Both the position numbers and the translations under genes were made by a program. 64,000 bases of DNA from Ctenosaura bakeri. Lineage: Eukaryota; Chordata; Lepidosauria; Squamata; Iguanidae. Shown here piece after piece: positions 52,401 to 61,039 of this stretch (position 1 is its first letter; each line of letters begins with the position of its first letter). Under the pieces are notes generated by a model. That model was not told the origin of the DNA and did no database searches. It worked only from the letters and a program-made list of their open reading frames with translations. The stretch lies in NCBI GenBank assembly GCA_948474755.1, contig CAOLHI010001473.1, positions 558,001 through 622,000 of the forward strand, written 5' to 3'.

Positions 52401-55400
52401 TGAAAAGATCAGGCAGTTTAGAAATGAAGATGATTTCTGAGATTCCCCCCAGTAAAATTCTGTTTCTGGCAGGGCAGCAGTAGGATCAAAGCTTCATCTG
52501 GAAGTATCCCAACATATTAAATCATGATAGAATATCGAATACATTTTACAAGTACTGTGTACATTCTCCAGTTCTGTATAAACCTTTGTAAGGCATTAAG
52601 TGCTGAAGGTCATTTTGCAAATTACATGAGGAAGCATAAACATGAGCACAATTGCACTTCAACTTCCTACATGAAGATGCAAAATCTTCATGAACTCTTC
52701 TTATGTCTTTGGAGTAAAGGCATCAGCCTTTGGGAGAATAGCACTTGTTCCTAATGTGCACATTACAACTTGTAGCGCAACATGAAAATATGAATATGCC
52801 CTTCACATATGGACTTGACCACATGAATTGCAACATGCAACATGCATTGACATCTAGAGAAAAGAATGTGGATTGCTCAGTGACAACAGAGTAGGTAGAT
52901 TTTTTTTCAGTCTATTGGTAAATCATCAGAGAAGATTGGTTCATTTCAGAAGTCATAGCTGAATATTCTTTTGAAAAATAGACTTACAGGTACTCTAGAT
53001 GGAAAAGACCACCAAAGGCATCATCCCGTATAATTGTAAATGAGTTAGAATTCATCAGTCTAAAAAATGAATACAAATATTAAGATAAGAAAACCATTAA
53101 AATATGTCACTATAAATTTATAATACTGTAAGGGAATGTTCAGCGATGAACATCCTTTGGTAAATTTCTGAAGAAAGCACAAAAGAGAAGCAGAGGATAA
53201 CTCATAGATTAGGGAATTAAATGAAAAAAATAGACACTGAATACCTTCTACCCTGAACCTTTCAGTGCAATTAACCATATGGTCTTCAGGTAGTTGGAGA
53301 GAGGCATGCAAAGTTCCATAATGCCACCACAAATTTAATAATGAGAAATAACGATGGAAAACTGGGGTAGAATTCTGTGAGTTTTTCAGAAGTGCACTTG
53401 GCAAGGTGGGAAATTTTAATAATCTTCAAGTGATGCCAGGTGTGGGTAAAGAGGGAAGAATATGAAAAAGCAAAAATAAATAACCAAGGATGAGTATCTC
53501 TGATCTTATTGTCCCAGAGAACAACAGCTGGATAATGGAGGAAGTATTAAATTGAATGGCAGCAGGCAATATGTACTGACAATGGTGTTATCTTCATTAA
53601 TTATTCTTGTATTTATTTTCCTATAATTTTCCTAAGAATGTAGCTTAGCAGCAAATTCTTATATCTCCCCCAGTGAGGAACAACAACAGAAACCTGGAAG
53701 GTGATTGGGTGTATTAAAGCAATATGTCTGTAAAAAGGAAATGAAAATGTCCCTTGACAGATCAGATTTTGGAAAAGAAAATCCTCACATGGGCTGTAAC
53801 TAATCACAAACTAATCACATTGGTCCAATTTACCTGTCCAATAAACAATGAATTAATAACTTGCCCAGGAAACACAGCAGGTTCAGAAGAAGAAAGGAAG
53901 CAAACTGAAATCTGATTTAACCAGGTTTTGAGGAATGTTTACAATATCAAAAGGGCAACAATATAGTGAGAGTGAGTGTTTCAATATTAAAGGGTAGTTT
54001 ACTATAGAATTCCTAACTTTTTTACCAGATACATATTCAGTGTCCAGATTTACACTTTTGGCATGCAGTATTACACCATAAGGGGAAAAGACAGAGGCTA
54101 CCCATTCACTACACCAACTTTCCAACTGGCTGGATTGTTCTTTGCTCCACCAAACTCTCTCTCTCTGTGTGCCTTCAAGTTGCTTGTTGGTTTGTGGTGA
54201 TCTCATGAATTTCACAGAATTTTCTTAGGCAAGGAATACTCAGAGGTGGTTCTGCCACTTCCTTCCTCTCAAATCTAGCCTGCAGCACCTGGTATTCATT
54301 GGTGGTCTCCCATCTAAGTACTAACCACAGCTGACCCTGTTTAGCTTCCAAAATCAGATGTGATCTGGTGCCTTTAGGTATTTAGCAATAGTTCTTGAAG
54401 AATGGGGTAGCTGGAAGATTGGAGCTGACCATTCTTTTGCCAATTCTTTGATTTTGTTCATTACTGAGGTCAAATCAAGAGGCAGAGGAAGTGGCAGACA
54501 GAGATATTTCCATTTTTTCCAAAGCTACTCTTTTCATTGGTATGCTAAATTGACCACTCCTTTTCAATTGCTTTCCCTACAAGGTAGACATTATATTCAG
54601 AAGGGCAGGAAGTGGAGACATCTTCTGTGAATTAGAGAGACACTGGCATTTTCTGGTGGCTCCCATGTCAATGGGATAGTGAACCTATTTTGAGGATAGA
54701 GTCAGCACCTTAGATACCGCCTAAAGACATTGCCAGTGACTATTGGCATCTTGTTGGCAAGTTATGAGTCCAACTTTTGCTATCATGAGTCACTTTTTTG
54801 GTCATTGCAGAAAATGGAAGTCTGTAGCAACCATGCAATGACCAGCACCCCCAAACCACCTTTTCTTTCCTTAACCCCAGAGCACGGCAATCTCCTGGCC
54901 AGCAGACAGTGGGAGAAAAACAGGAAACATATTTGAGGTAGCTGTGTTAGCCATGCAGCAAAATACAACAAAATACAAAATCCACAAAACAATGATAACC
55001 TTCTTTGGGCCAACTAAAAAGCACAAAATACAACAAGCAAGCCTTTCGAGCTTCACTGGTTGCATTGACATTCCTCTAGACACTCTTAATTGACAACTGA
55101 AGTAAGATGTGAGACAAATGTGAGTTTATGACTCTAATTTCATCACTTTTCTTCTCTTGTATGATTTTTAACATCTTTGCCTGATGAAGCTTTGAAAGCT
55201 TACATGATCTATTTTGTACTATTTAATTGGCCCAATAAAGGTATCTCTGTTTTGTGGGAGAAAAAGAGAAGCACTGGAATATAGTTGGATGAATAGTGAT
55301 AAGCATCCACTGAGACATCCTGGAGGAGGAACTCCCTGAAAATGATGTCATTGCTGGGGATCTAGCTGTGGCAAAGGACATGGGCTGTTCTCTGTCATTC

Positions 55401-58400
55401 TCTAGTGCTTCACTGGCCAGGAAACGGCCAAACTAGGAGGAATTGCAATAGGCAAAAATTGTATTGAGGGACTGGCAGGGAGACATAATGTAGTGAGAGT
55501 AGAACAGTGAAAATGTTTTTAACGTTAGGGTTCAACATCTTGGATAGCTTCTAGCTTTTGGTATCTGGTAGTCCCCATGTCAATAAGACAGTGAATCTTG
55601 GATACCTCCTTTAAATTCTGACTAAGATCTGGAATATATTTACTGCTTTAGTGACAAGGGAACCACCACCTGCTATTGGACTCTGTTTCCCTCTAGGACA
55701 ATACTTGCAAGTAGTGGATAGACCATCCAATCTTAGAAGGACTGGTGGTGCATGCAACATTTTACTTTTCTTCAAATGAATCATATGTCAACATGGGAAG
55801 AAATAAAGAAATAAATTCCCAAACAATCCTGGAGTGGGAAATACCCTGTCCATTAAGAATCAGCTCTATTTCTTCGTTTTGCACAGTTTGGATTCTACAT
55901 AATCTAGCATGATCAAGAAGCAGAACCCAGACTGCATAGAGGGAAGGAGTAATCTTGATTCTTGAGACAGAGCCTTGGGGAAATGTGACAGATTGCCTGC
56001 AAACTAGGGAATAGATAGTCATGGATCTATATCACTGTCAAGCATTTATTGAGCTGGAGCATGCCTGGTTTGCCGACTCAGGGTTCAGTACTTTAATTTA
56101 CATTCCATAGTTTAGGTGATGTAGAAAGCTGAGTGAAACAAAATGTTTAAAAATCAATGGCAACATATGCCATAATTTAATAACAGTAGAACATATTATT
56201 ATGAACATCCTATATAGTGGTTTGTATGGAAGATACTCTTAGTCCTGGCTAGGACAGACCAATAAAGGCCAGCTGTAGACAATCTTGAAACAGCATGATA
56301 GTAAGATATGAAGATGTAGAAGATGTAGAAAAAGGTACTAGAAATCACAATCTTGCTTGTGCCACAATGGACTGTAGAATAGGAAGTGCAGCACCTATTA
56401 TTGGTGAAGCTGAGGATTACAGACAGCTGTAATCCAAAAAATCTGATGCTTTCCACTTCATCTGCTGTTGTGCAACTCATCAAATCATTTGACAGTGTGG
56501 TGCACTGTTCCTCGTGGAGGCATCTTGCAGCAAGAGTATTACAGAGAACTTGATATCTAAACTGTGGGCCATGAAAACATTGTGGCTAGATCACCAGGTC
56601 ATTTGTATTAGTTGTTAAGAATGGGGAAGAGATGTAGAAGAGACAATGCTACTGAATTTGGTCAAATATAGTAACAGCTCTTATATCAAGACTAAAATCC
56701 CACTCCTGAGTCTAAGCTTTGGCTATCAGTTTGGATCTTGACATTTGAGTGTAGTTGTGAATTATGACTTCCACATTGTGAATCTGCTCTTGGTTCTAGA
56801 CTGAATTTTAAAGCCATGGTTTTCTTTGGAGAGTAGGGTTCAGCACCCTGGATAGCTCCCTTGAACTATGGCCTACAATCTACCACTTCATTGGCATGGA
56901 AGCCATCAGCGTCCACCACTGCATAAATGGTTCTGCTGAAAGAGGCCCAGAGAATCAAAATAATGTGGACAATGTTTAAAAATGGCAAGAAAGGAGTTCA
57001 GATGGAGAAAGACAAAATAGAGAGACTTTTTAAAGATGAAGTAGGAAATAAAGCAAATGATAAATTGGGTCAAAGATGTAAGAGAGGTGTTGCTGTGAGG
57101 GTGCAAAACAGAGACATTTGCTGCTCATTGCAGTGGTGCCCTACTTCTTCTTGAGATTATTTTTGACATATGACACTCCTGCTGGAACAGCATTTCTTTT
57201 TAATTTTGTAGCATCAGACTTGAAAAAGAGTGCCAAAAACCATGGATGCCTATATTGTGTTCCCCTCCCCATATTTTTCAACATGTATTACAGAAGTTGC
57301 TTCATTATCTAATGCCAACAAAAGTATGTTGTTGCCAGAGGAGATCCAACAGAGCAAAGTCTAGCTCTCCTTTCCTTCTATGACTCTTCATCTTTTTAAC
57401 TTGGAAATCCTTTGTGGCAAGAAGTTAACTTTGACCAGAACACACTTTCAGTCTTCCCCAGGTTGTAAGAAAGTTAGACGTTTGTAAAATATATCGGTGG
57501 AGTCTCCAATACTAAAAATTGCAAGAGAAAGGACTGCAAGTAGCAAAGAATGCCCATAAGTCATAGAATCATAGAATCATAGAAATACAAAAAAAAAAAA
57601 AAGTCAGCACTTATACAAAAAGTGAGATCAAGCATGAACTAAAGTGTAGGTGACGGATGTGTTATTATTAATGCAGGCATTGTTATTCCTTATTTTGCTT
57701 ATAGGTACTGAAGTTTAAAGTGTCTTTCAAGCATTTCATTATGGGGCTGTTCATATTGCTTATTCCTTACTTTTCTTGAAGATGCTGAAATTTGAAATGC
57801 CAAATCCAAACCAATAGCTGTCCCAGGTTCTGCACTTTGCCAACTGTTGTGCAACTCATTGTAGCAGTTTTCTTTTCCATGTCAGTTTTCTTTTCCAACT
57901 GTGATTGTTGTATATTTTGAATTATTCCCTTGTGGGCAGCCTTCCAGATAGCTTAGCCTATTAGTTTTGTGGGTTGTTTTTCCCTTTAGTTCTGTCTGCA
58001 TCAATTTTGCTATTATTGATTAATAGTATGTATCAAGTTCTATACTGTGTATTTATTTAAATGGTATTACAAACTCACACCTGAACTCATTCAACTGCTT
58101 GCCTGCTTCTGCTGTATGTAGAGTGCCTGCCTGTTAAGGGGTGAGCTGATGGATTTTCATTACAGGTTACATGTGCAAAGCTGTCTGTTAAGTTTTTCTC
58201 CCCTCTGTGAACTGGGCTGTCAGTTGAGTTTTCCTTTCCTTTTGCAAAAAAATTTATGTTGTAACTTATTAATACAGAACATGCTTTGTATATTACTATG
58301 GTGGCTGATATATTTTTGTATTTACATTTCAACATTACTGGGTATATATATTTGTACTTTGAATACATAACCATTTGACTTCCAGATTTCCTGGGGCATT

Positions 58401-60197
58401 CTCAATTAGTTGAGGTCTTTTCAAAGTTAGAATTCACCAAATGTTTTCCTTTTCACAGGGAACTACTGAAGAGGGGTCCAAACTGATTTTGAATGAACTT
58501 TTTAAAAGTGCCATGATATCTCCAACCAAAAATAAGCATTTTAATTATTTTCTTTCTTTTTTAAAAAAAAGGTAATACTTACAGCAACTGCAGGGAAGGC
58601 AGATGAGAAAACATTCTTTCTTTTATTTCTGAAAAGGTTCCATTTACCAGGCTCCTGAGAGGGAAAGGAAGTGGGGGAGGAATCCATAGGAAGAAATCAT
58701 TCACAATACTTTTTATTATATCTTGACTTTACCATTCACGCTTCTGATGCGTTGGGTGACAACTCTCATAATCACCAACCAGCCTGGGTCCCCTGTTCCT
58801 CCATCCCCCTTCTGAACCTGTCCTTCAGTATGGCCTCTCTACTCAACAAACCAATGAACCAGCTCCCCCTTTTTTTTCCCAACAAAGCAAGTCATCCTAC
58901 ATATTTCCTTCTTTTGATTGCCTTTGTCTCAGAAACATAAAGCGGAACTACTTTGGAATGGACAACTGCAACTTCAAAGCAGATTTTAAAGATTATTTTA
59001 ACAATGACTTCTATATTCATTCCTTCGTTTTGCAAAGAACAGAACTCAGTGTGTGAAATAAAATCAAGCAGTGACAGAGAGTAACAGATAGTGTGATCCT
59101 ATACATGCCTACAGAGATCATTCCCACTGAGTTCAATGGGTCTTACTCCCAAGCAAGCAGATACAGGACTGCAGTCTAAAGGATTTTTAAGCTGCTGTTT
59201 CTCTCTCTCTCTCTCTCTTAACCCAAAGTGCAGCAAGTTGAAAAGCCTTTTATTGGCCATTTCCGCACTAGCCTGTTATAGCGCGATGATTCCACTTTGA
59301 ACATCCTCTGGGATCCTGGGGTTTGCAGTTTCGGGAGGGGCCACCGGCCCCTCCCGAAACTGCAAACCCCAGGATCCCAGAGGATGTTCAAAGTGGAATC
59401 ATCGCGCTATAACAGGCTAGTGCGGAAACGGCCATTTTCAAAGACAGTTAACTCGCTCTCCTGTGTCCCGAGCCAGAACCATCCTTGCTCCCCCGTAGTT
59501 CAAGCGCGAGAGAGTGAAACCACCCAGATGTTCAGGATTTCTTGGACCCTTCGGGACTCTTAACATGCCCGCTCGCCCCATTCTCTCCCCTGAGTTATTT
59601 TGATCTTCACAAGCTGGCCCCTGGGCACCAACTCCTTGGAGAGCCGCCTGCTCCGAAGTCCTATCGCGATAAAGAAACTAAAATAAACTCTTCCGATATA
59701 CTAAATAAGAACGTATTATTGTAAATAGCCGGGAGGACACCAGACACGGCTCTTTCCTAGTTGCAAGACCACTCTTTACTCATTGTGAGGATGCATACGG
59801 CTTGGCTTTGCGCATCCCGAGGGGAAAGTTCACACGCGCACACACATGAACTTCGCCATCCTTGCCCAGCTGGTGGGGTCGGCTGGGGGGGGAAGGGGAG
59901 GGGGAATTCACTGCCCACCCCTCCCTCCCTCCCTCCCTCCTTTGCCTAGCCCGTACAAGCCCGACGGCTGGCCAAGCGGGCTGGCACTTACAGGGAGCTG
60001 ATGTCGCTGGGGATGCTGCGCGGCACGCTGGCCGAGCCGACGCAGATGATGGACTCTTTGGTGCAGCTGCTGCATGTGGCCGGGCAGCGGAAGGGCTTCT
60101 TCACCTGGGCGCGCTGCAGCAGGCACGGCACGGCCAGCACCAGGAGCCAGAAGGAGCAGCCGCCGCCGCCGCAGCCGCTACCGGGCAGGCGAGCCAT
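30027..60197 (-). CDS. LGI2: LGI2, leucine-rich glioma-inactivated family member 2 (complete, 8 coding exons)
   Basis: Join of exons 60197-59992, 58654-58583, 53059-52988, 50548-50477, 48555-48484, 38816-38647, 35509-35345 and 30844-30027: 1647 bp, 548 residues plus TGA. LGI proteins are secreted neuronal ligands of ADAM22/ADAM23-type receptors; a truncating LGI2 mutation causes juvenile epilepsy in dogs. Visible layout: hydrophobic signal peptide (about 1-30), cysteine LRRNT cap (C38, C42, C45, C52), four 24-residue LRRs (69-164), LRRCT cap (about 165-221, with FECDC), then EPTP/EAR repeats to the C-terminus, which ends in VDLSL. LGI2 rather than LGI1/3/4 is chosen because I recall blocks such as FIGDSRVM and [13 protein letters not shown] and the terminal IVDLSL from LGI2; LGI1 ends in VDLSA. 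Candidate N-glycosylation sites include NGT, NST, NIT and NKS. All splice sites are GT..AG, and no frameshift or premature stop was seen. Introns 1-7 are 1337, 5523, 2439, 1921, 9667, 3137 and 4500 bp. Confidence 0.96.
31835..31925. repeat. Same MITE family, left part
   Basis: Has gtcaccctccagatggactac and ttcccatcagtccctaacatt. LGI2 intron 7 lies upstream; this copy is in that intron. Confidence 0.5.
33166..33393 (+). repeat. Lizard-type tRNA SINE
   Basis: Head gccagcatggtgtagtc, middle ccatactttctcagccttgg, and tail gaaggcacataacaacacc. In LGI2 intron 7. Confidence 0.8.
35345..35509 (-). CDS. LGI2: LGI2 coding exon 7: first EPTP/EAR repeat
   Basis: 165 bp between acceptor gcgatttcag and donor gtaaaaata. 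It begins [18 protein letters not shown] and ends in RSYDNITG, the start of the EPTP beta-propeller domain that binds ADAM22-family receptors in LGI proteins. It ends in phase 1. Confidence 0.95.
37168..37375 (+). repeat. Sauria-type tRNA-derived SINE (complete)
   Basis: 208 bp with an A-box-like tggcgcagtggtta, a B-box gttcgatcc, the typical ggtcggtaaaatgagtaccc body, and a tail ending aataaatgctat. A 9-bp target duplication TGTATAAAC flanks it (37159-37167, 37376-37384). Sauria SINEs are diagnostic of lepidosaur genomes and use a BovB/RTE-type LINE for mobility. In LGI2 intron 6. Confidence 0.9.
37385..37830. promoter_or_regulatory. Candidate conserved non-coding element in LGI2 intron 6
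   Basis: About 450 bp with no repeat signature, no long frame, and balanced composition, unlike the repeat-filled surroundings, with AT-rich TAAT/ATTA-like sites. Inference only: it looks like unique sequence of the sort that is often conserved. Confidence 0.25.
38347..38414. mobile_element. 68-bp mini-palindrome with 3-bp duplication
   Basis: Arms ggccagtattc-acatcagctact and their complement around a short AT-rich centre, flanked by AAT on both sides (38344-38346, 38415-38417). It lies in LGI2 intron 6, about 230 bp from exon 6. GGCC ends and 3-bp duplication resemble families A/B, but the arm sequence differs. Confidence 0.55.
38647..38816 (-). CDS. LGI2: LGI2 coding exon 6: LRRCT cap
   Basis: 170 bp between acceptor tttctttctag and donor gtattttag. 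It encodes the C-terminal cap from [11 protein letters not shown] through CTTT with the cap cysteines (CDC, VLC, DEC) and an NST glycosylation site. It ends in phase 1, matching the next exon. Confidence 0.95.
39092..39275. repeat. Family U inverted-repeat element, copy 2
   Basis: Includes gggcagtgaatccattctag and, in the right half, gaatcaccatcccactgcc atgggagcc. LGI2 intron 5. Confidence 0.55.
39597..39745 (+). repeat. tRNA SINE fragment inside the hAT element
   Basis: Contains ggcacactctctcagcctt, ggcaaacctccctctgaaga and gaaaacaacatgaag, matching the middle and tail of the lizard-type tRNA SINE. The 5' half is missing. Confidence 0.55.
39746..39812. mobile_element. 67-bp mini-palindrome with family B-like ends
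   Basis: Nearly perfect palindrome with ends GGCCCTTTCTACAC..GTGTAAAAAGGGCC and core aaaatgtgg/ccacatttt. It lies inside a SINE fragment within the hAT element of intron 5. I could not find a target duplication, so exact ends are uncertain. Confidence 0.55.
40380..40428. repeat. Microsatellite (GATA)n, about 12 units
   Basis: Pure tetranucleotide run starting 12 bp beyond the right target duplication of the hAT element. Likely polymorphic. Confidence 0.97.
40684..40713. repeat. Microsatellite (GGTT)n
   Basis: Tetranucleotide run with one interruption. Confidence 0.9.
41640..41859 (+). other. Sequence upstream of the recombinase with a direct repeat
   Basis: Includes two copies of a ~27-bp unit (ctattgctgctggccaaaca..) at about 41699-41752. 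Likely part of the same element, but no domain was recognised. Confidence 0.35.
41860..42093 (+). pseudogene. Tyrosine recombinase C-terminal part of a Ngaro/DIRS-like retrotransposon
   Basis: The open frame ends in the recombinase active-site block: [11 protein letters not shown] (HxxR at 41965-41976), then GRWKS and the likely nucleophile tyrosine (42067-42069, WHYVRP), then TAA. Ngaro/DIRS elements integrate with such recombinases rather than a DDE integrase. The upstream domains are absent or unrecognisable. LGI2 intron 5, opposite strand to LGI2. Confidence 0.75.
42094..42699 (+). pseudogene. SGNH-hydrolase ORF of the same Ngaro-like element, one internal stop
   Basis: In the same frame as the recombinase, after its TAA. 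It holds SGNH blocks: block I GHSF (about 42154-42165), block [11 protein letters not shown], block [13 protein letters not shown] single TGA (42442-42444) splits it. SGNH hydrolase domains are known in Ngaro-type elements. A splice-acceptor-like ggttcttttcag (42101-42112) precedes it. Confidence 0.75.
42700..43135 (+). mobile_element. Probable 3' non-coding end of the Ngaro-like element
   Basis: GC-rich sequence after the hydrolase stop, different in composition from the surrounding intron, with aataaa-like ttaataaattgcc near 43080. End not defined; no terminal repeats recognised. Confidence 0.4.
44053..44277 (+). repeat. Lizard-type tRNA SINE
   Basis: Nearly full copy: head agagccagtgtggtgtgaa, middle gtcacactctctcagcctc, and tail cttgaaggcccacaacaag. 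In LGI2 intron 5. Confidence 0.82.
46757..47495 (-). mobile_element. CR1 LINE, 5'-truncated, with intact 3' end
   Basis: The forward strand starts with repeats of tcatagaa, the complement of the CR1 3' terminus. The minus-strand frame encodes the C-terminal end of a CR1 reverse-transcriptase protein ([60 protein letters not shown]), open for 160 codons. It is a retrotransposon remnant in LGI2 intron 5. Confidence 0.88.
47636..47810. repeat. Family U inverted-repeat element, copy 3
   Basis: Includes agaacagtgaatccacacc and caccttggatagctccttc, ending gggagccagcagccgccac. LGI2 intron 5, beside the CR1 copy. Confidence 0.55.
48484..48555 (-). CDS. LGI2: LGI2 coding exon 5: LRR 4
   Basis: 72 bp between acceptor cacttttccag and donor gtaagtaaa. 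It encodes [20 protein letters not shown] followed by LIEL, the fourth repeat. Confidence 0.95.
48930..49137 (-). repeat. tRNA SINE with a 15-bp internal duplication
   Basis: Complement shows the head, with a box-B-like ggattcaattccctgc, and acctatcatggggg. A 15-bp tandem repeat (gcatgtgaccctaag twice, 48958-48987) disrupts the 3' part. In LGI2 intron 4/5 region, just upstream on the minus strand of exon 5. Confidence 0.65.
49140..50125 (-). mobile_element. CR1 LINE fragment, decayed
   Basis: Same region as 46757-47495 but extending further 5' and more damaged: complement encodes [38 protein letters not shown] and GCINKSIV, then a frame break. The 3' terminal repeat is missing. LGI2 intron 4. 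Confidence 0.8.
50477..50548 (-). CDS. LGI2: LGI2 coding exon 4: LRR 3
   Basis: 72 bp between acceptor ttttccacacag and donor gtaagtct. It encodes [20 protein letters not shown] followed by LTHL, the third repeat. Confidence 0.95.
50676..50707. repeat. Microsatellite (TTTC)n
   Basis: Tetranucleotide run, about 130 bp from LGI2 exon 4. Confidence 0.9.
52988..53059 (-). CDS. LGI2: LGI2 coding exon 3: LRR 2
   Basis: 72 bp between acceptor ttttttag and donor gtaagtc. It encodes [20 protein letters not shown] followed by LEYL, starting and ending in the same phase as the other LRR exons. Confidence 0.95.
54165..54375 (-). repeat. 5S-rRNA-derived SINE
   Basis: Complement of 54300-54375 matches 5S rRNA (gatcacatctgattttgg, agctaaacagggtcagctg, ggttagtacttagatggg). 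The rest is the same body as 18697-18890, ending gcacacagagag. In LGI2 intron 2. Confidence 0.8.
54650..54770. repeat. Family U inverted-repeat element, copy 4 (partial)
   Basis: Includes ggtggctcccatgtcaatgg and cagcaccttagatacc. Right arm mostly lost. LGI2 intron 2. Confidence 0.5.
54937..55260. repeat. Dispersed 'gatgaagctttgaaagctta' repeat
   Basis: Contains gcctgatgaagctttgaaag and ggtagctgtgttagcc, typical of an old amniote repeat. LGI2 intron 2. Confidence 0.4.
55530..55685. repeat. Family U inverted-repeat element, copy 5
   Basis: Includes ttcaacatcttggatagc, gtccccatgtcaataagacag and gggaaccaccacctgc. Rearranged order compared with copy 1. LGI2 intron 2. Confidence 0.45.
56822..56930. 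repeat. Family U inverted-repeat element, copy 6 (partial)
   Basis: Includes agggttcagcaccctggata and ggcatggaagccatcagcg. LGI2 intron 2. Confidence 0.5.
57561..57602 (-). repeat. CR1 3' terminal repeat remnant plus A-run
   Basis: Repeats of tcatagaa followed by an A-run. No CR1 body recognised nearby. LGI2 intron 2. Confidence 0.5.
58583..58654 (-). CDS. LGI2: LGI2 coding exon 2: LRR 1
   Basis: Exactly 72 bp between acceptor tccctctcag and donor gtaagtatt. In phase it encodes [20 protein letters not shown] followed by LQLL, an LRR with an NGT glycosylation site. It is too short to appear as a long ORF and was found from the conserved LGI sequence and splice signals. Confidence 0.94.
59199..59219. 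repeat. Microsatellite (CT)n
   Basis: Dinucleotide run in LGI2 intron 1, 36 bp from the palindromic transposon. Confidence 0.9.
59255..59433. mobile_element. Near-perfect palindromic DNA transposon (family A) in LGI2 intron 1
   Basis: Two 88-bp arms separated by 3 bp (59343-59345). By eye the arms differ at one position (fifth base from the outer end). Ends are GGCCATTTCCGCAC, and a 3-bp duplication ATT flanks it (59252-59254 and 59434-59436). It has no coding capacity. It shares its inner arm (gatgattccact, ggtttgcagt) with the copies at 6593 and 9010. Confidence 0.85.
59992..60197 (-). CDS. LGI2: LGI2 coding exon 1: signal peptide and LRRNT cap
   Basis: 206 bp, 68 codons plus 2 bases. The ATG at 60197-60195 has A at -3 and G at +4, a strong Kozak context. 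It is the only ATG in this open frame upstream of the mature protein; the longer open frame to 60335 would need a TTG start. Residues 15-28 form the hydrophobic core of a signal peptide. The cap motif is C-x3-C-x2-C-x6-C, one residue longer than the C-x3-C-x-C-x6-C I recall for mammalian LGI2, because AGC is repeated (see findings). The donor is CCT|gtaagtg, and the exon ends in phase 2. Confidence 0.93.
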
Positions 60198-60362
60198 TCT
60201 GCTCCCCCTCTTCCTCCTCCTCCTCCTCCGCCTCCTCTTCCTCCGCGTGGTCCCCTCTTGGCCCCGCACGCTTGGCCTCAGCAAGGCGGTCGCTGCTCCT
60301 GCTGCTGAAGAGGCTGGGAGTGGAACGGGAGCCAAGCAGCATGCTGCACCCTCATGCTCAGC

Positions 60363-60366
<4 letters not shown>

Positions 60367-60397
<31 letters not shown>

Positions 60398-60425
60398 GCA
60401 GTAGCAGCAGCAGCAGCGGCGGCAG
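60367..60425. repeat. (CT)n followed by (AGC)n, LGI2 5' flank or 5' UTR
   Basis: CT units to 60394, then AGC units, about 170 bp upstream of the ATG on the minus strand. In complement it reads GCT then GA units. Confidence 0.9.
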
Positions 60426-60663
60426 AGGTTTCTCGGCTTCCCTTCCTCCTGACTGACATCAGCGCACCAGCCTTTTTCTATCTAACCATGAATAATGCAT
60501 CAAAGGCTCCACTACCAGAGAGAGTTTAAAAATAATCCCCCCTCGAACCCACGCTCTCCTACACGCACACGCTCCACAAAAGAGCAAAGCCACAAAGAGC
60601 CCATGAGAATCCTGCCCCACACCCCTGCCCTGGCTTTTGGGGGGGTCAAGTGGGGACTAAGAT

Positions 60664-60888
60664 GGTTGTCGTGCGCCTTCAAGTCGTTTCTGGCTTGTGG
60701 AGACCCCTTCGCAGGGTTTTCTTGGCAAGATTTGCTCAGAGGGGGGTTGCTTTTGCCATCCTCTGAGGCTGAGAGAGTGCGACTTGCCTCAAATCACCTA
60801 ATCAGGTTCCGGGGTTGAGCAGGGACTTGAATCCTGGTCCCTAGGGTCCTAGTCCAATGCTCAAACCATTACACTATGCTGGCTCTCA
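60664..60888 (-). repeat. tRNA SINE upstream of LGI2
   Basis: Complement has gagccagcatagtgtaatgg at the head, gtcgcactctctcagcctc, and ends ..cgacttgaaggcgcacgacaa. It has high identity to the family consensus as I know it, so it is likely young. Flanks caagtggggacta / cagttggggcta may be a decayed target duplication. Confidence 0.8.
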
Positions 60889-61039
60889 GTTGGGGCTATA
60901 CCAGTGGTATAAATAGATGCCATTGGTGGTGAGGGAAAGAAATAGGATGCCTCACAAATGGAGGAAGGTTGCACAATTTTAGCCTGGCATGTTCTGGGCA
61001 GGCCGGCTATTTGGCATCTCGCTGAATGAAAGAGGCTTG

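Larger units (their letters stand above)
59800..60480. promoter_or_regulatory. GC/CpG-rich region over LGI2 exon 1, likely promoter
   Basis: This stretch is much richer in G+C and CpG than the AT-rich surroundings and covers the first coding exon and the sequence just upstream of it on the minus strand, as expected for a CpG-island promoter. It includes simple repeats: CCCT units (59919-59941), CTC units (60211-60243), CT units (60367-60394) and AGC units (60395-60425). The transcription start cannot be placed by eye. Confidence 0.5.

Noticed and set aside
59988..60335. Longer LGI2 N-terminus with an arginine run
   Set aside because: It would start at a TTG; the ATG at 60197 has a strong context and is followed directly by the signal peptide.
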